Part shown: positions 37,609 through 45,361 of the stretch, one piece after another
Numbering within the stretch: position 1 is the stretch's first letter
Layout: the number at the start of each line of letters is the position of its first letter
Assembly (NCBI GenBank): GCA_036381035.1
Contig: DASVDQ010000114.1
Coordinates: 1-45,578 of the forward strand
Direction: 5' to 3'
Length of the DNA stretch: 45,578 nt
DNA from: Trueperaceae bacterium
GTDB taxonomy: Bacteria > Deinococcota > Deinococci > Deinococcales > Trueperaceae
Made by a program: the position numbers and the translations under genes
The notes under the pieces: model-generated
The model's input: only the letters and a program-made list of their open reading frames with translations
Databases searched by the model: none
What the model was told of the DNA's origin: nothing

Positions 37609-37843
37609 GCCCGACATGGACAACGAGCCCCGGCCGCGCTTGGGCGACGGCCGCTTCCTGGTTCCCACCGTCCTGGGCGTCCTCGGGTTGCTGTTCGCTC
37701 TGTCGGCGCTGCCGTTCGAGCCGTCACCCTCGAAGCTGGTCCTCAACATCATCGCCCTGGTCATGCTCGCCGCCGCCGGCGCCGGCCTCGCCGTGGCGCT
37801 GGAGGGCGCGAGGCGCCGCAAGGCCCCCGAGCTGCCCGAGTAG
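37604..37843 (+). CDS. Small membrane protein with two transmembrane segments
   Basis: The 79-residue frame encodes two hydrophobic helices (about 18-37, FLVPTVLGVLGLLFALSALP, and 44-67, including LVLNIIALVMLAAAGAGLAV) joined by a short loop. The ends are basic and charged. No family is recognised. It follows argS by 49 bases on the same strand but also has its own -10-like TATGAT. The start is one of ATG 37604, 37607 or 37616. The last fits the leaderless spacing seen at other genes and gives 75 residues; the second has the best Shine-Dalgarno spacing. A role cannot be assigned. Confidence 0.65.
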   Translation: MMPDMDNEPRPRLGDGRFLVPTVLGVLGLLFALSALPFEPSPSKLVLNIIALVMLAAAGAGLAVALEGARRRKAPELPE

Positions 37844-37919
37844 CCGGGCGCGGCGTCCCGAGCGGCCTCGCGGCGCACGGGCGCCCGGCACGCGCCGCTA
37901 GGACGCGTCCGGCGGTCCG

Positions 37920-39299
37920 CTAGCCCCGCTCCATCTCGTCCAGCACAGCGTCGGCGGCGAGGGACGCGGCGCGCGCGTGCTCCCCGAACGCCGCGCGCGC
38001 CGTGGGCGCCTCGCGGGCCAGGACGTCGGCGCGGTAGGCCTCGTCGCTCACCAGGCGCGCGACCACGGCGCGCAGGTCGGCGGGGCTCGCGGCGGCGGCC
38101 ATGCCGCCCGTCCACCACAGGTCCGCGCCGTCCTCGACGACCTGCACCGCCGGCACGCCCAGCGCGATCGCCTCGGGCAGCAGCGTCGAGAAGGTGCCCA
38201 CGACCACGCTGGCCCCCCGTACGGCGTCGTAGGGGTCGGGCGACGCGTCGAGCATGTCGTCGGTGAGGAGGCCGTCCGCCCGCGCGCCTTCGTAAACCGA
38301 GCGCGGCTCGCGCGGGTGCGGCCTCACGCGGACCCTCACGCCAGGCAGCTCCCTCAGCGCCCCCAGCGCCGTGCTCAGGGCGCGTCGGGAGACCTCGGGG
38401 TCGCCGTTCGTGCCGGCCACAAGCACCACGGGGGCGTCGTCGACGGTGGCGGGGCCCACCCTCCCGGCGCCGGCCAGCCGCGGGTTCCCCACCACGACCG
38501 CCGCCGGCGGGTCGGGGAAGCGCGCCAGCTCCTCGCGCGAGGCCTCGCCCCACAGCATCACGAGGTCGGCGCCGTGGAAGTCGTGGGTCGGCCACTCGCC
38601 GCTGAAGAGCCCGTGCTGCAGCAGCACGACCCGCGGCCTCGGCCGGGCGCGCGTCGTCTCCACGCCGGCGCGCAGGCCGGGGTCGGTCATGAAGTGCAGG
38701 CCCAGCACGACGCGCGGACGCACGTCCTCCAGCGCGGCCCGCGACGTCGCCTCCTGCCAGGCGTAGTTGTGCAGCAGGAGCGCGAGGGCCGCCCTGCCCT
38801 CGGCGTCGAGGCCGTGCCGCGCGGCGAAGCGGCGGGCGTGGCCGGTCAGGACCGCCCAGCGCGCCCTGGCCGCGGCGTACGCGCGCGGTCCGGCGTAGGA
38901 GCCCAGGCGCAGCGCCGGGCCGGGCAGGCCCGGGTCCGCCGACTCGGTGGGCAGGAGCGTGCCCACGGCGACGCCGCGCCGCGTCAGCTCCGCGGCGACG
39001 GGGGCGAGCAGCCCGGCGTAGTCGGGCCGCGCGGGGAAGAAGGTCACGAGCACGTCGGCGCGACGGTCCTCAGGCAGCGGCGGGCGCGGCGCGGCGAAGA
39101 GGTACTCGAGGGTGAACGGCGCGAAGGCCCGCTGCCTGGCGCGCAGCGGTCCCACGGGCGAGTCGCCCCGCGTGAGGCGGTAGAGCTGCCAGGCCAGGTG
39201 AGCGAAGGCGGGCGGGTAGCCGGCGGCGAGCTCGTCGGCGAAGGCCGCGAAGCCGCGGGCGTCGGGCCCGTCCGCGCCGGCTGGGACCCGCGTCCCCAA
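37920..39299 (-). CDS. GT-B-like glycosyltransferase/CDP-glycerol transferase-like protein
   Basis: The 459-residue protein looks like a two-domain GT-B fold. The N-terminal half has ADVLVTFFPARPDYAGLLAP and VVLLQHGLFSGEWPTHDFHG, a pattern seen in capsule and teichoic-acid polymerases (QHG...). The C-terminal nucleotide-binding half has VVLVAGTNGDPEVSRRALST, VRVRPHPREPRSVYEG and SVVVGTFSTLLPEAIALGVP; the S-T-x-x-x-E-A-x-x-x-x-x-P motif binds the donor. I cannot tell the sugar or polyol donor. The start is a TTG at 39299, 3 bases after the pyruvyl transferase stop, so the two genes are coupled. Together they suggest synthesis of a pyruvylated cell-surface polymer. Confidence 0.7.
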   Translation of the reverse strand: MGTRVPAGADGPDARGFAAFADELAAGYPPAFAHLAWQLYRLTRGDSPVGPLRARQRAFAPFTLEYLFAAPRPPLPEDRRADVLVTFFPARPDYAGLLAPVAAELTRRGVAVGTLLPTESADPGLPGPALRLGSYAGPRAYAAARARWAVLTGHARRFAARHGLDAEGRAALALLLHNYAWQEATSRAALEDVRPRVVLGLHFMTDPGLRAGVETTRARPRPRVVLLQHGLFSGEWPTHDFHGADLVMLWGEASREELARFPDPPAAVVVGNPRLAGAGRVGPATVDDAPVVLVAGTNGDPEVSRRALSTALGALRELPGVRVRVRPHPREPRSVYEGARADGLLTDDMLDASPDPYDAVRGASVVVGTFSTLLPEAIALGVPAVQVVEDGADLWWTGGMAAAASPADLRAVVARLVSDEAYRADVLAREAPTARAAFGEHARAASLAADAVLDEMERG

Positions 39300-39302
39300 G
39301 GC

Positions 39303-40658
39303 TCAGGCCGGCGCGGGGACCGGCAGCCGCGCGACGTGCTCGCGGCTCGCGGACGCGAAGCCGGCGGCCTGCTCGCGCAGCCGCGTCCGCAGCGCCGCGC
39401 CCGCGGCCACGTGCCGCTCGACGAGGTCCACCACCTGCCCCACCGAAGCGGCCAGGTCCATCGCGTCGAACGAGGGGCTCTCCAGCCCCACCATGTCGGC
39501 CAGGGCGGCGAGCTTGAACGAGTTGCTCGACAGCGGCACGAACGGCGTGCCGCCCCTGAGGCCGAAGATCGCGGGGTGCCAGCGTCCCCCGACGTAAGCC
39601 GCGGCGTTGCCGATGAGGTCGACGGCCTGCAGCACCGGCGTCGCCGTGGCGACCAGGGGCGCTGCCAGCTCGTCGGCCAGCGACCGGAACGCCGCCTCGT
39701 CCGGCCTGTCGGAGGCCGTGAGCACCACCTGGTGGCCGCGGTCCCTCAGCTCCCGCACCAGGCTCCTGAAGCCGGGCACGGGGTCGCCGGTGGGGTGGGC
39801 ATCGGGCATGTGGGGGTCGCGCCTCCTGGCCCAGGCGAACTGGGCGCTGCCGCCCACGACCACGTAGGGCCTGCTCGGGTCGAACCGCGCCCTGTCTGGC
39901 CAGACGTCGTAATGGCCCGGCCTGCCGGCCAGGGTCGCCCACGCCTCCCTCGCGGCGGGCTCGTAGGCGAAGGCGGCGTCGGGGACCAGGCGACCGGCGA
40001 CGAACCCCGCGCACTCGTGGAGCGAGCGCGCCTCGCGGAACGTCACGTCGTCGAGCTCCGGGTAGACGGCCTCGGCGAAGGCGCGCATGCCGGGGTGGGA
40101 GAGGTCGGCGGTGTGGTTGACAAGCCCCACCCACTTGCCCAGGTGCCGCTTGGCGAAGTGGGCCATGAGCAGCAGCGCGCGGCCCTTGCGCTGCAGGTCG
40201 TAGATCGCTCCCTCGCCGTTGATCAGCACGGCGTCCGCGGCGGCCAGGCGCTCGGCGGCGAACTCGAGTATCTCCCCGTGGGCCATCGCCAGGGCGGCGT
40301 CCCCCAGGCCGCGCGCGTCCAGGGGCACGACGTCGGGGATGCGCGGCGCGACCTTCTGGAAGGCGCGCCGCGCGACCTCGCGGACGATCGGCCGGCGCGG
40401 CAGCCAGGCGTCGAGCCGCGCGGCCGCCCGGCGCCAGCGGCGGCTGTCGCGCGGCGCGAACGAGAGGATCTCCTCGAGGTAGATCGTCGACACGACCTCG
40501 GCGCCGCGTTCCGCCAGCGCGTCCTTGAGCGCGCCCGTGGTGGCCCGGCAGCCCCAGTTCGGGTTGCGGGACGTGTCGTTGACGAAGCAGACGCGCAGCG
40601 GCGACTCGTCCTGGCCGGTCGCCGCGGGCGCCGCCGTGGAGCTACGCGTGACGACCAT
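39303..40658 (-). CDS. Polysaccharide pyruvyl transferase family protein
   Basis: The 451-residue protein matches the polysaccharide pyruvyl transferase (CsaB/WcaK) family, which adds ketal pyruvate from PEP to surface glycans. Signatures are RVCFVNDTSRNPNWGCRATT (about 22-41), DAVLINGEGAIYDLQRKG, GLVNHTADL, and GGRWHPAIFGLRGGTPFVPL (about 358-377), where the His of G-x-x-H is catalytic-type. In Deinococcota and Bacillota, CsaB-type pyruvylation creates the anchor for SLH domains of S-layer proteins, an attractive but unproven role here. It is longer than CsaB itself. ATG 40658 has a TAGCAT box 8 bases upstream. The GT-B-like gene follows by 3 bases. Confidence 0.82.
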   Translation of the reverse strand: MVVTRSSTAAPAATGQDESPLRVCFVNDTSRNPNWGCRATTGALKDALAERGAEVVSTIYLEEILSFAPRDSRRWRRAAARLDAWLPRRPIVREVARRAFQKVAPRIPDVVPLDARGLGDAALAMAHGEILEFAAERLAAADAVLINGEGAIYDLQRKGRALLLMAHFAKRHLGKWVGLVNHTADLSHPGMRAFAEAVYPELDDVTFREARSLHECAGFVAGRLVPDAAFAYEPAAREAWATLAGRPGHYDVWPDRARFDPSRPYVVVGGSAQFAWARRRDPHMPDAHPTGDPVPGFRSLVRELRDRGHQVVLTASDRPDEAAFRSLADELAAPLVATATPVLQAVDLIGNAAAYVGGRWHPAIFGLRGGTPFVPLSSNSFKLAALADMVGLESPSFDAMDLAASVGQVVDLVERHVAAGAALRTRLREQAAGFASASREHVARLPVPAPA

Positions 40659-40666
40659 GGCCCCAG

Positions 40667-40672
40667 ATGCTA
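40667..40672 (-). promoter_or_regulatory. -10 box of a leaderless promoter for the pyruvyl transferase operon
   Basis: TAGCAT on the minus strand lies 8 bases before ATG 40658. Confidence 0.5.
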
Positions 40673-40703
40673 AGGGCGCCGCCGCGCGCCGTGGCTTCAG
40701 GCG

Positions 40704-43700
40704 TCACGCTCCGGGCGCGTCGCCCTCCGCGTCGGCACCGCCCGCCTTGAGCCGCGCCGCCAGCACCTCCACGGGGTGCAGGGCCCGCTTCCCGGTGCCG
40801 TCGACGATCTGGTGGCGGCACGAGAAGCCGGGCGCGGCCGTGACGCCATCGTGCTCGCGCACGGCGGGGAAGAGCCGCTGCTCGCCGATGGCCATGGACA
40901 CGTCGTGGTGGGCGTAGCCGAACGAGCCCGCCATGCCGCAGCAGCCGGCGTCGAGGGGCTCGACCTCGTCGGCCACCCAGCCCAGCACGGCCGTGGCGTA
41001 GCTCGTGCCCAGCACGGCCTTCTGCTGGCAGTGACCGTGGAACAGCAGGCGCCCCTCGGCGCGGGCGAAGGACCGCTCGGGCTTGAGGCGCCCCGACGTC
41101 CACTCCTTGGCCAGGAACTCCTCGACCATGCGCACGCTCGCGGCCACGGCTTCCGTCTCCGCGCCGGGCACGAGGTCGGGGTAGTCGTCGCGGAAGGCGG
41201 CCACGCACGACGGCTCGAGGCCCAGCACCGGCACGCCCTCGTCGGCGTAGCGCCTCAGCCTGGCCACGTTCTCCCGCGCCATGCTCTGCGCGCGGCGCAC
41301 GAGGCCCTTCGAGAGCTGCGGGCGCCCACAGCAGCCGTAGGGCACGAGCTCCACGTCGTACCCGAGGGCCTCGAGGACCGTCACGGCCGCCTTGCCGGGA
41401 CCCTGCTCGTTGTAGCGGGTCCAGGTGTCGACGAACAGCGCGACGCGGCGCCCGTTCGTCCCGGTGGCGGCGGCGCGTTCCGGGTCGTCCGCGCCGTTCT
41501 CATCGTCCGCGGCGTCCTCGTGAGCGCGCCGGTCGCCGACCAGCCCCCCGCGGCCCGCTCCGCGCCGCCGCTCGAACCAGCGCTCGAAGCGCTCGCCGGC
41601 GTAGCGCGGCAGCGTGCGCCGAGAGTCGACGCCCACGGTCCTCTCGAGCAGCCACCGCACCGGCTTCAGCGGCAGCAGCGCGTTCGCCACGGGCGCCAGC
41701 GCCTGGCCGAGCGGCGCCACGCGGCCGACGTTCGCGAAGGCCAGCGTGGGCAGGGAGACGCCGTGCTCGTCGTGGTAGTGCTGCAGCCACTCGTACTTGA
41801 GCTTGGCCATGTCCACCTGGCTGGGGCACTCGGCTTTGCAGGCCTTGCACTCGAGGCAGAGGTCGAGGACCTCGTAGACCGCGCGGCTGGTGAGCCCGCC
41901 GGGCAGGCCGCCGGTGATCGCCTCCCTGAGCACGTTCGCGCGCCCGCGCGTCGAGTGGTCCTCGTCGCGCGTGGCCATGTAGCTCGGGCACATCGTGCCC
42001 ACGCCGACCTTGCGGCAGGCGCCGACGCCGGTGCACGCCTCGATCGCGCCCAGGAACCCCTCCTGGTCGGAGAAGTCGAGGGTCGTGGCCACCGCGACCT
42101 CGGGGTAGTCCGGCCCGTAGCGCAGGCTCTCGGTCAGCGGTGGCGCCTCGACGACCTTGCCCGGGTTCATCAGCCAGTCGGGGTCGAAGGCGCGCTTGAC
42201 CTCGATGAACGCCTGGTAGAGCCTGTCGCCGAACAGGCGCCGGTTCTGGTAGGAGCGGATCAGGCCGTCGCCGTGCTCGCCGCTCCAGGAGCCGCCGTAC
42301 TTGACGACGAGCTCGAAGACCTCCTCGCTGATGCGCCGGTACGCCTCCACGCCGGCGCCCGACTTGAGGTCGATGAGCGGCCGCACGTGGATCACGCCCA
42401 CCGAGGCGTGCGCGTACATGACCGTGCGCGCCCCGTGCCGGCGGCACACCTCGATGACCTCGGGGATGTAGAAGGGCAGCTTGTCGACGGGGATCGCGGC
42501 GTCCTCGATGAACGGCGTGGGCTTGTGCCTGCCCTTCATCGTGGCGTAGATGCCCAGGCCGGCGCGACGGAGCTCGACGATGTCGCGCTGCTCGGCGGGG
42601 TGCCTGGCCACGTGCGAGGCGTAGGAGAGCGCGCTCACCTCGGGGTCGTCCGCCAGGGAGGCGAGCTGGGCGTCGAGCTCCTCGTCGGTCTCGCCGTCGA
42701 ACTCCACGAGCAGCACGGCGGCCGGGTCGCCCTCGACCCACGACGTCAGCGGCGCGATGTGCGGGTTGTGCTTGCCGAGCTCGAAGAGGTCGCGGTCTAG
42801 GAGCTCCACGGCGGCCGGTCCGTGCCGGTTGATGTACTGCACGGCCGTCAGCGCCTTCTCCAGCGTGTCGAAGTGGCGCATGTCGAGCACGCGCCTGGGC
42901 GGGAGGCGGTGCACGGCCAGCTTCACCTCGAGGATCAGCGCCAGCGTGCCCTCGCTGCCGCAGACGAGCTTGGCGAGGTTGAAGGGCCCGTCCCCGACGA
43001 GCTCGTCGAGGTTGTAGCCGCCCACGCGCCGCATGACCTTCGGGTAGCGGGCGGCGATCTCGTCCTCGTTCTCCCTGACGATCCGGACGACCTCGCGGTA
43101 GAGGCGCCCCTCGCGTCCCTGGTCCGCCGTCTTGGCGGCCAGCTCGGCGCGGTTCAGGGGCCCTAGCTCGAGCTCGGTGCCGTCGGCCAGGAGCACGCGC
43201 ATGGCGATGACCTGGTCGACGGTCTTGCCGTACTTGATCGAGTGCGTGCCGGAGGAGTTGTTCGCGACCATGCCGCCGACGTTCGCCCTGTCGGTCGTGG
43301 CGACGTCCGGCGTGAACTGCAGGCCGTGCGGCGCCAGGACGCGGTTCAGCTGGTCGCGGACCACGCCCGGCTGCACCCGCACCCAGCGCTCCTCCGGGTT
43401 CACATCGAGCACCGCGGTGAGGTGCTTCGACATGTCGATGACCAGCGCCTCCCCGACCGTCTGGCCGGCCAGGGACGTGCCGCCGCCGCGGGGCAGGATC
43501 GGCGCGCCGTGCTTGGCCGCGACCCGCACGGCGGCGCGGACGTCGTCCTCGTCGAGGGGCACGACCACGCCGACTGGCGCGATGCGGTAGGGGCTGGCGT
43601 CTGTGGCGTAGAGCGCGCGGGCCTTGGCGTCGAAGCGCACCTCGCCCCTCACGGACGCCCTGAGGTCGCGCTCGAGGGCGCCAGGGTCGGCGACGGTGCG

Positions 43701-43778
43701 GGGGGAGGGCAGCGGTGAGCGGAGACGTCCGGCGGTGGCGTGGTTCGCGGACGGGTCGGTCGCGGGCGCCTGTGGCAT
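40704..43778 (-). CDS. FAD-linked oxidase/iron-sulfur fusion (GlcD-GlcF or D-lactate dehydrogenase type)
   Basis: The 1024-residue protein joins two normally separate subunits. The first half is an FAD-binding type 4 oxidase: GAPILPRGGGTSLAGQTVGE (about 91-110), TDRANVGGMVANNSSGTHSI and a C-terminal cap with WSGEHGDGLIRSY. A ferredoxin-like domain follows (about 580-665) with CTGVGACRK and CLECKACKAECP. The C-terminal GlcF-like domain has two CCG motifs (VPYGCCGRPQ and LDAGCCGMAGSFGY). Such proteins oxidise D-2-hydroxyacids such as D-lactate or glycolate and pass electrons to the respiratory chain. An acidic linker about 735-755 joins the parts. ATG 43778 has TAACCT 5 bases upstream. The substrate is not predictable. 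Confidence 0.92.
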   Translation of the reverse strand: MPQAPATDPSANHATAGRLRSPLPSPRTVADPGALERDLRASVRGEVRFDAKARALYATDASPYRIAPVGVVVPLDEDDVRAAVRVAAKHGAPILPRGGGTSLAGQTVGEALVIDMSKHLTAVLDVNPEERWVRVQPGVVRDQLNRVLAPHGLQFTPDVATTDRANVGGMVANNSSGTHSIKYGKTVDQVIAMRVLLADGTELELGPLNRAELAAKTADQGREGRLYREVVRIVRENEDEIAARYPKVMRRVGGYNLDELVGDGPFNLAKLVCGSEGTLALILEVKLAVHRLPPRRVLDMRHFDTLEKALTAVQYINRHGPAAVELLDRDLFELGKHNPHIAPLTSWVEGDPAAVLLVEFDGETDEELDAQLASLADDPEVSALSYASHVARHPAEQRDIVELRRAGLGIYATMKGRHKPTPFIEDAAIPVDKLPFYIPEVIEVCRRHGARTVMYAHASVGVIHVRPLIDLKSGAGVEAYRRISEEVFELVVKYGGSWSGEHGDGLIRSYQNRRLFGDRLYQAFIEVKRAFDPDWLMNPGKVVEAPPLTESLRYGPDYPEVAVATTLDFSDQEGFLGAIEACTGVGACRKVGVGTMCPSYMATRDEDHSTRGRANVLREAITGGLPGGLTSRAVYEVLDLCLECKACKAECPSQVDMAKLKYEWLQHYHDEHGVSLPTLAFANVGRVAPLGQALAPVANALLPLKPVRWLLERTVGVDSRRTLPRYAGERFERWFERRRGAGRGGLVGDRRAHEDAADDENGADDPERAAATGTNGRRVALFVDTWTRYNEQGPGKAAVTVLEALGYDVELVPYGCCGRPQLSKGLVRRAQSMARENVARLRRYADEGVPVLGLEPSCVAAFRDDYPDLVPGAETEAVAASVRMVEEFLAKEWTSGRLKPERSFARAEGRLLFHGHCQQKAVLGTSYATAVLGWVADEVEPLDAGCCGMAGSFGYAHHDVSMAIGEQRLFPAVREHDGVTAAPGFSCRHQIVDGTGKRALHPVEVLAARLKAGGADAEGDAPGA

Positions 43779-43783
43779 GCGAA

Positions 43784-43789
43784 AGGTTA
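43784..43789 (-). promoter_or_regulatory. -10 box of a leaderless promoter for the FAD/Fe-S oxidoreductase
   Basis: TAACCT on the minus strand lies 5 bases before ATG 43778. Confidence 0.45.
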
Positions 43790-43874
43790 TCGCCTGTCAG
43801 GGCGCGGGTGCAGGCGAGGGGCGCGCCGCGACTGCGGCTCGTCCGCCCTACGGCGGCCCCAGGGCTTCGCCGTA

Positions 43875-43880
43875 TAGCCT
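43875..43880 (+). promoter_or_regulatory. -10 box of a leaderless promoter for the TRIC-type channel
   Basis: TAGCCT (within TATAGCCT) lies 8 bases before GTG 43889. It favours that GTG over ATG 43910 as the start. Confidence 0.45.
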
Positions 43881-43888
43881 GGTCAGCC

Positions 43889-44548
43889 GTGGAACATGGC
43901 GTCGAGCGGATGACGGCGGTCCTCCTCAGCCAGGCCGTGCTGGTCCCCAACCTCGTCGGCACGTTCGTGTTCGCGCTCTCGGGCGGGGTGGCGGGCGTGA
44001 AGGGGCGCGTGGACCTGTTCGGCCTCGCCGTGCTGGCCTTCGCCGCCGGCAACGCCGGCGGCATCATGCGCGACATGATCCTCGGCAGGTTCCCGGCCGG
44101 CAGCCTCAGCGACTGGCGCTACCTGGCGGTGTCGGTGCTGGCCGCGGTGGTCGTCTTCCTCTGGTACCCCGACATCGACCGGCGCCGGCGGCTCGTGCTC
44201 TACTTCGACGCCGGCGGCCTGGCGCTCTTCGCCGTGACCGGCACGCTGGCCGCGCTCTCGGTGGGCCTGGGCCCGGTGATGGCGCCGGTGATGGGCATGC
44301 TCACGGGCATCGGCGGCGGGATGCTGCGCGACGTGCTCGTGAACGAGACCCCGGCGGTGCTGAAGAGCGACCTCTACGCGATCGCGGCGCTGGCCGCCGG
44401 CCTGGTCGTCGTGGTCGGGGACGCGCTCGGCTGGCCGTGGCTGGCGACGTTCGTCGTCGGCGCCGGGCTCTGCTTCTTCCTGCGCATGATGGCGATCCAC
44501 CGCGGCTGGGGGCTGCCCACGGCGCCGTGGTCGAGCGGGCCGGGGTGA
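43889..44548 (+). CDS. TRIC/UPF0126-family membrane channel (YicG/YadS-like)
   Basis: The 219-residue protein has seven hydrophobic segments arranged as two repeats. Each repeat contains the UPF0126 glycine motif followed by Arg-Asp: FAAGNAGGIMRDMILGRFP in the first and TGIGGGMLRDVLVNETP in the second. Bacterial TRIC homologues form trimeric cation channels; some members of this broad group have been proposed to move glycine or other small solutes. GTG 43889 fits the TAGCCT box 8 bases upstream. ATG 43910 is an in-frame alternative that loses seven residues. It is divergent from the FAD/Fe-S oxidoreductase and convergent with the antitoxin region. Confidence 0.88.
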   Translation: MEHGVERMTAVLLSQAVLVPNLVGTFVFALSGGVAGVKGRVDLFGLAVLAFAAGNAGGIMRDMILGRFPAGSLSDWRYLAVSVLAAVVVFLWYPDIDRRRRLVLYFDAGGLALFAVTGTLAALSVGLGPVMAPVMGMLTGIGGGMLRDVLVNETPAVLKSDLYAIAALAAGLVVVVGDALGWPWLATFVVGAGLCFFLRMMAIHRGWGLPTAPWSSGPG

Positions 44549-44549
44549 C

Positions 44550-44744
44550 GAGGTCCCTCGTGCGCTCATCGAGACCGCAGGGACGCGACGACCTGCGCCT
44601 GAGCGCGGCACCGAAGTCCGGATGGTCCGGGTTCATCAGGTAGTCGAGGCTGGCGGGGGCGACCACCGACGGCACGCGCAGGAACACGCTGCGGGGAGAA
44701 CGCCTGCGCGAGGGAGTCGGTGAGGGCCAGGCGGTAGGCCAGGT
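44550..44744 (-). pseudogene. RES-domain toxin remnant with internal deletion and frameshift
   Basis: Directly after the antitoxin stop, the minus strand encodes NLAYRLALTDSLAQAFS (44744-44694), resembling the first strand of a RES toxin, which in intact genes leads into GEGA..YGGRWN. Six bases later and in another frame it encodes FLRVPSVVAPASLDYLMNPD and then HPDF (from 44684), the conserved C-terminal end of RES domains (LRVPSVVVPxExNYLLNPxHPDF). About 100 residues containing the catalytic Arg, Tyr and Ser region are missing. RES toxins destroy NAD+, so this one cannot be active. No start or continuous frame remains, and the last codons run into the TRIC gene. Confidence 0.7.
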
Positions 44745-45191
44745 TCAGAGGTAGGCCCCGTCCTGGAGCGCCGTGATCATGCTGGCGAGCTCCTGCTGCC
44801 CCAGGCTGGTCCGCAGCAGGTCGAACGGGCGCTTGCCGCCGAGGTGCTCGTGCGGCCGGCGGAACCAGTCCGAGGCGGCCTCATCGCCGATGATGGCCGC
44901 GACGCGCGCGAAGAGCTTCAGAGCTGCGCTGCCGCGGTCCAGCGTCGAGACGTCCATCACCGGGCGCCTGCTCACGCGGCTGCTCGAGACCCCGAGCAGC
45001 TCGTAGACGTCCGCCTTGCTGACGTCGAAGACCCGCAGCAGGCCGTCGACGACCTTGAGCAGGTCCTGGTCGCCGATGAGGCGGTGGTCGATGATCGCCC
45101 GCACCACGGAGCCGTAGTCGGCGTCGAACACCTGCCGGAACAGCTCCTCCTGCTTCCGCGCCACCGCAGTTGCCATGGCAGCATCCTGCAT
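44745..45191 (-). CDS. ParS/MbcA/Xre-type antitoxin of a RES toxin system
   Basis: The 148-residue protein has an N-terminal helical region and the MbcA/ParS/Xre toxin-binding domain at the C-terminus (about 90-148). Its core is LFARVAAIIGDEAASDWFRR, followed by a PHEHLGGKRPFDLL loop and a final QDGAYL, the tail that in intact systems plugs the RES active site. Such antitoxins also repress their own operon. Normally the RES toxin gene follows at once; here only a gutted remnant does, so this is an orphan antitoxin. Start choice is open: ATG 45191 or ATG 45176 (MATAVARK); neither has a clear -10 box or ribosome site. Confidence 0.85.
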   Translation of the reverse strand: MQDAAMATAVARKQEELFRQVFDADYGSVVRAIIDHRLIGDQDLLKVVDGLLRVFDVSKADVYELLGVSSSRVSRRPVMDVSTLDRGSAALKLFARVAAIIGDEAASDWFRRPHEHLGGKRPFDLLRTSLGQQELASMITALQDGAYL

Positions 45192-45254
45192 CGCGAACGC
45201 AACAGAGGACGTCTGGCGACCGCGTAGGGTCGTCGCCTTCGTCGGGTCCGCGCC

Positions 45255-45315
45255 CCCGCGGCCGGCGCCGTCTGGGTCCCGGCGGCGCTACCCGCGGCCG
45301 GCGCCGTTCGGGTCC
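45255..45315. repeat. Short degenerate tandem repeat (period 36 bases)
   Basis: A 25-base block at 45255-45279 recurs at 45291-45315 with two adjacent differences. GGGTCC-containing echoes flank it on both sides (about 45240 and 45333). It lies in the 170-base gap upstream of the antitoxin, which otherwise shows nothing clear. Confidence 0.6.
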
Positions 45316-45361
45316 GCGCCACGGCGCGCTGCCGGGTCCCGCCGGCGCGCTAGGACGTCGG

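Noticed and set aside
35695-38595. A 966-codon minus-strand frame opposite argS and the start of the GT-B-like gene.
   Set aside because: Low-complexity Arg/Val/Asp shadow of argS; it also crosses the real GT-B-like gene in another frame.
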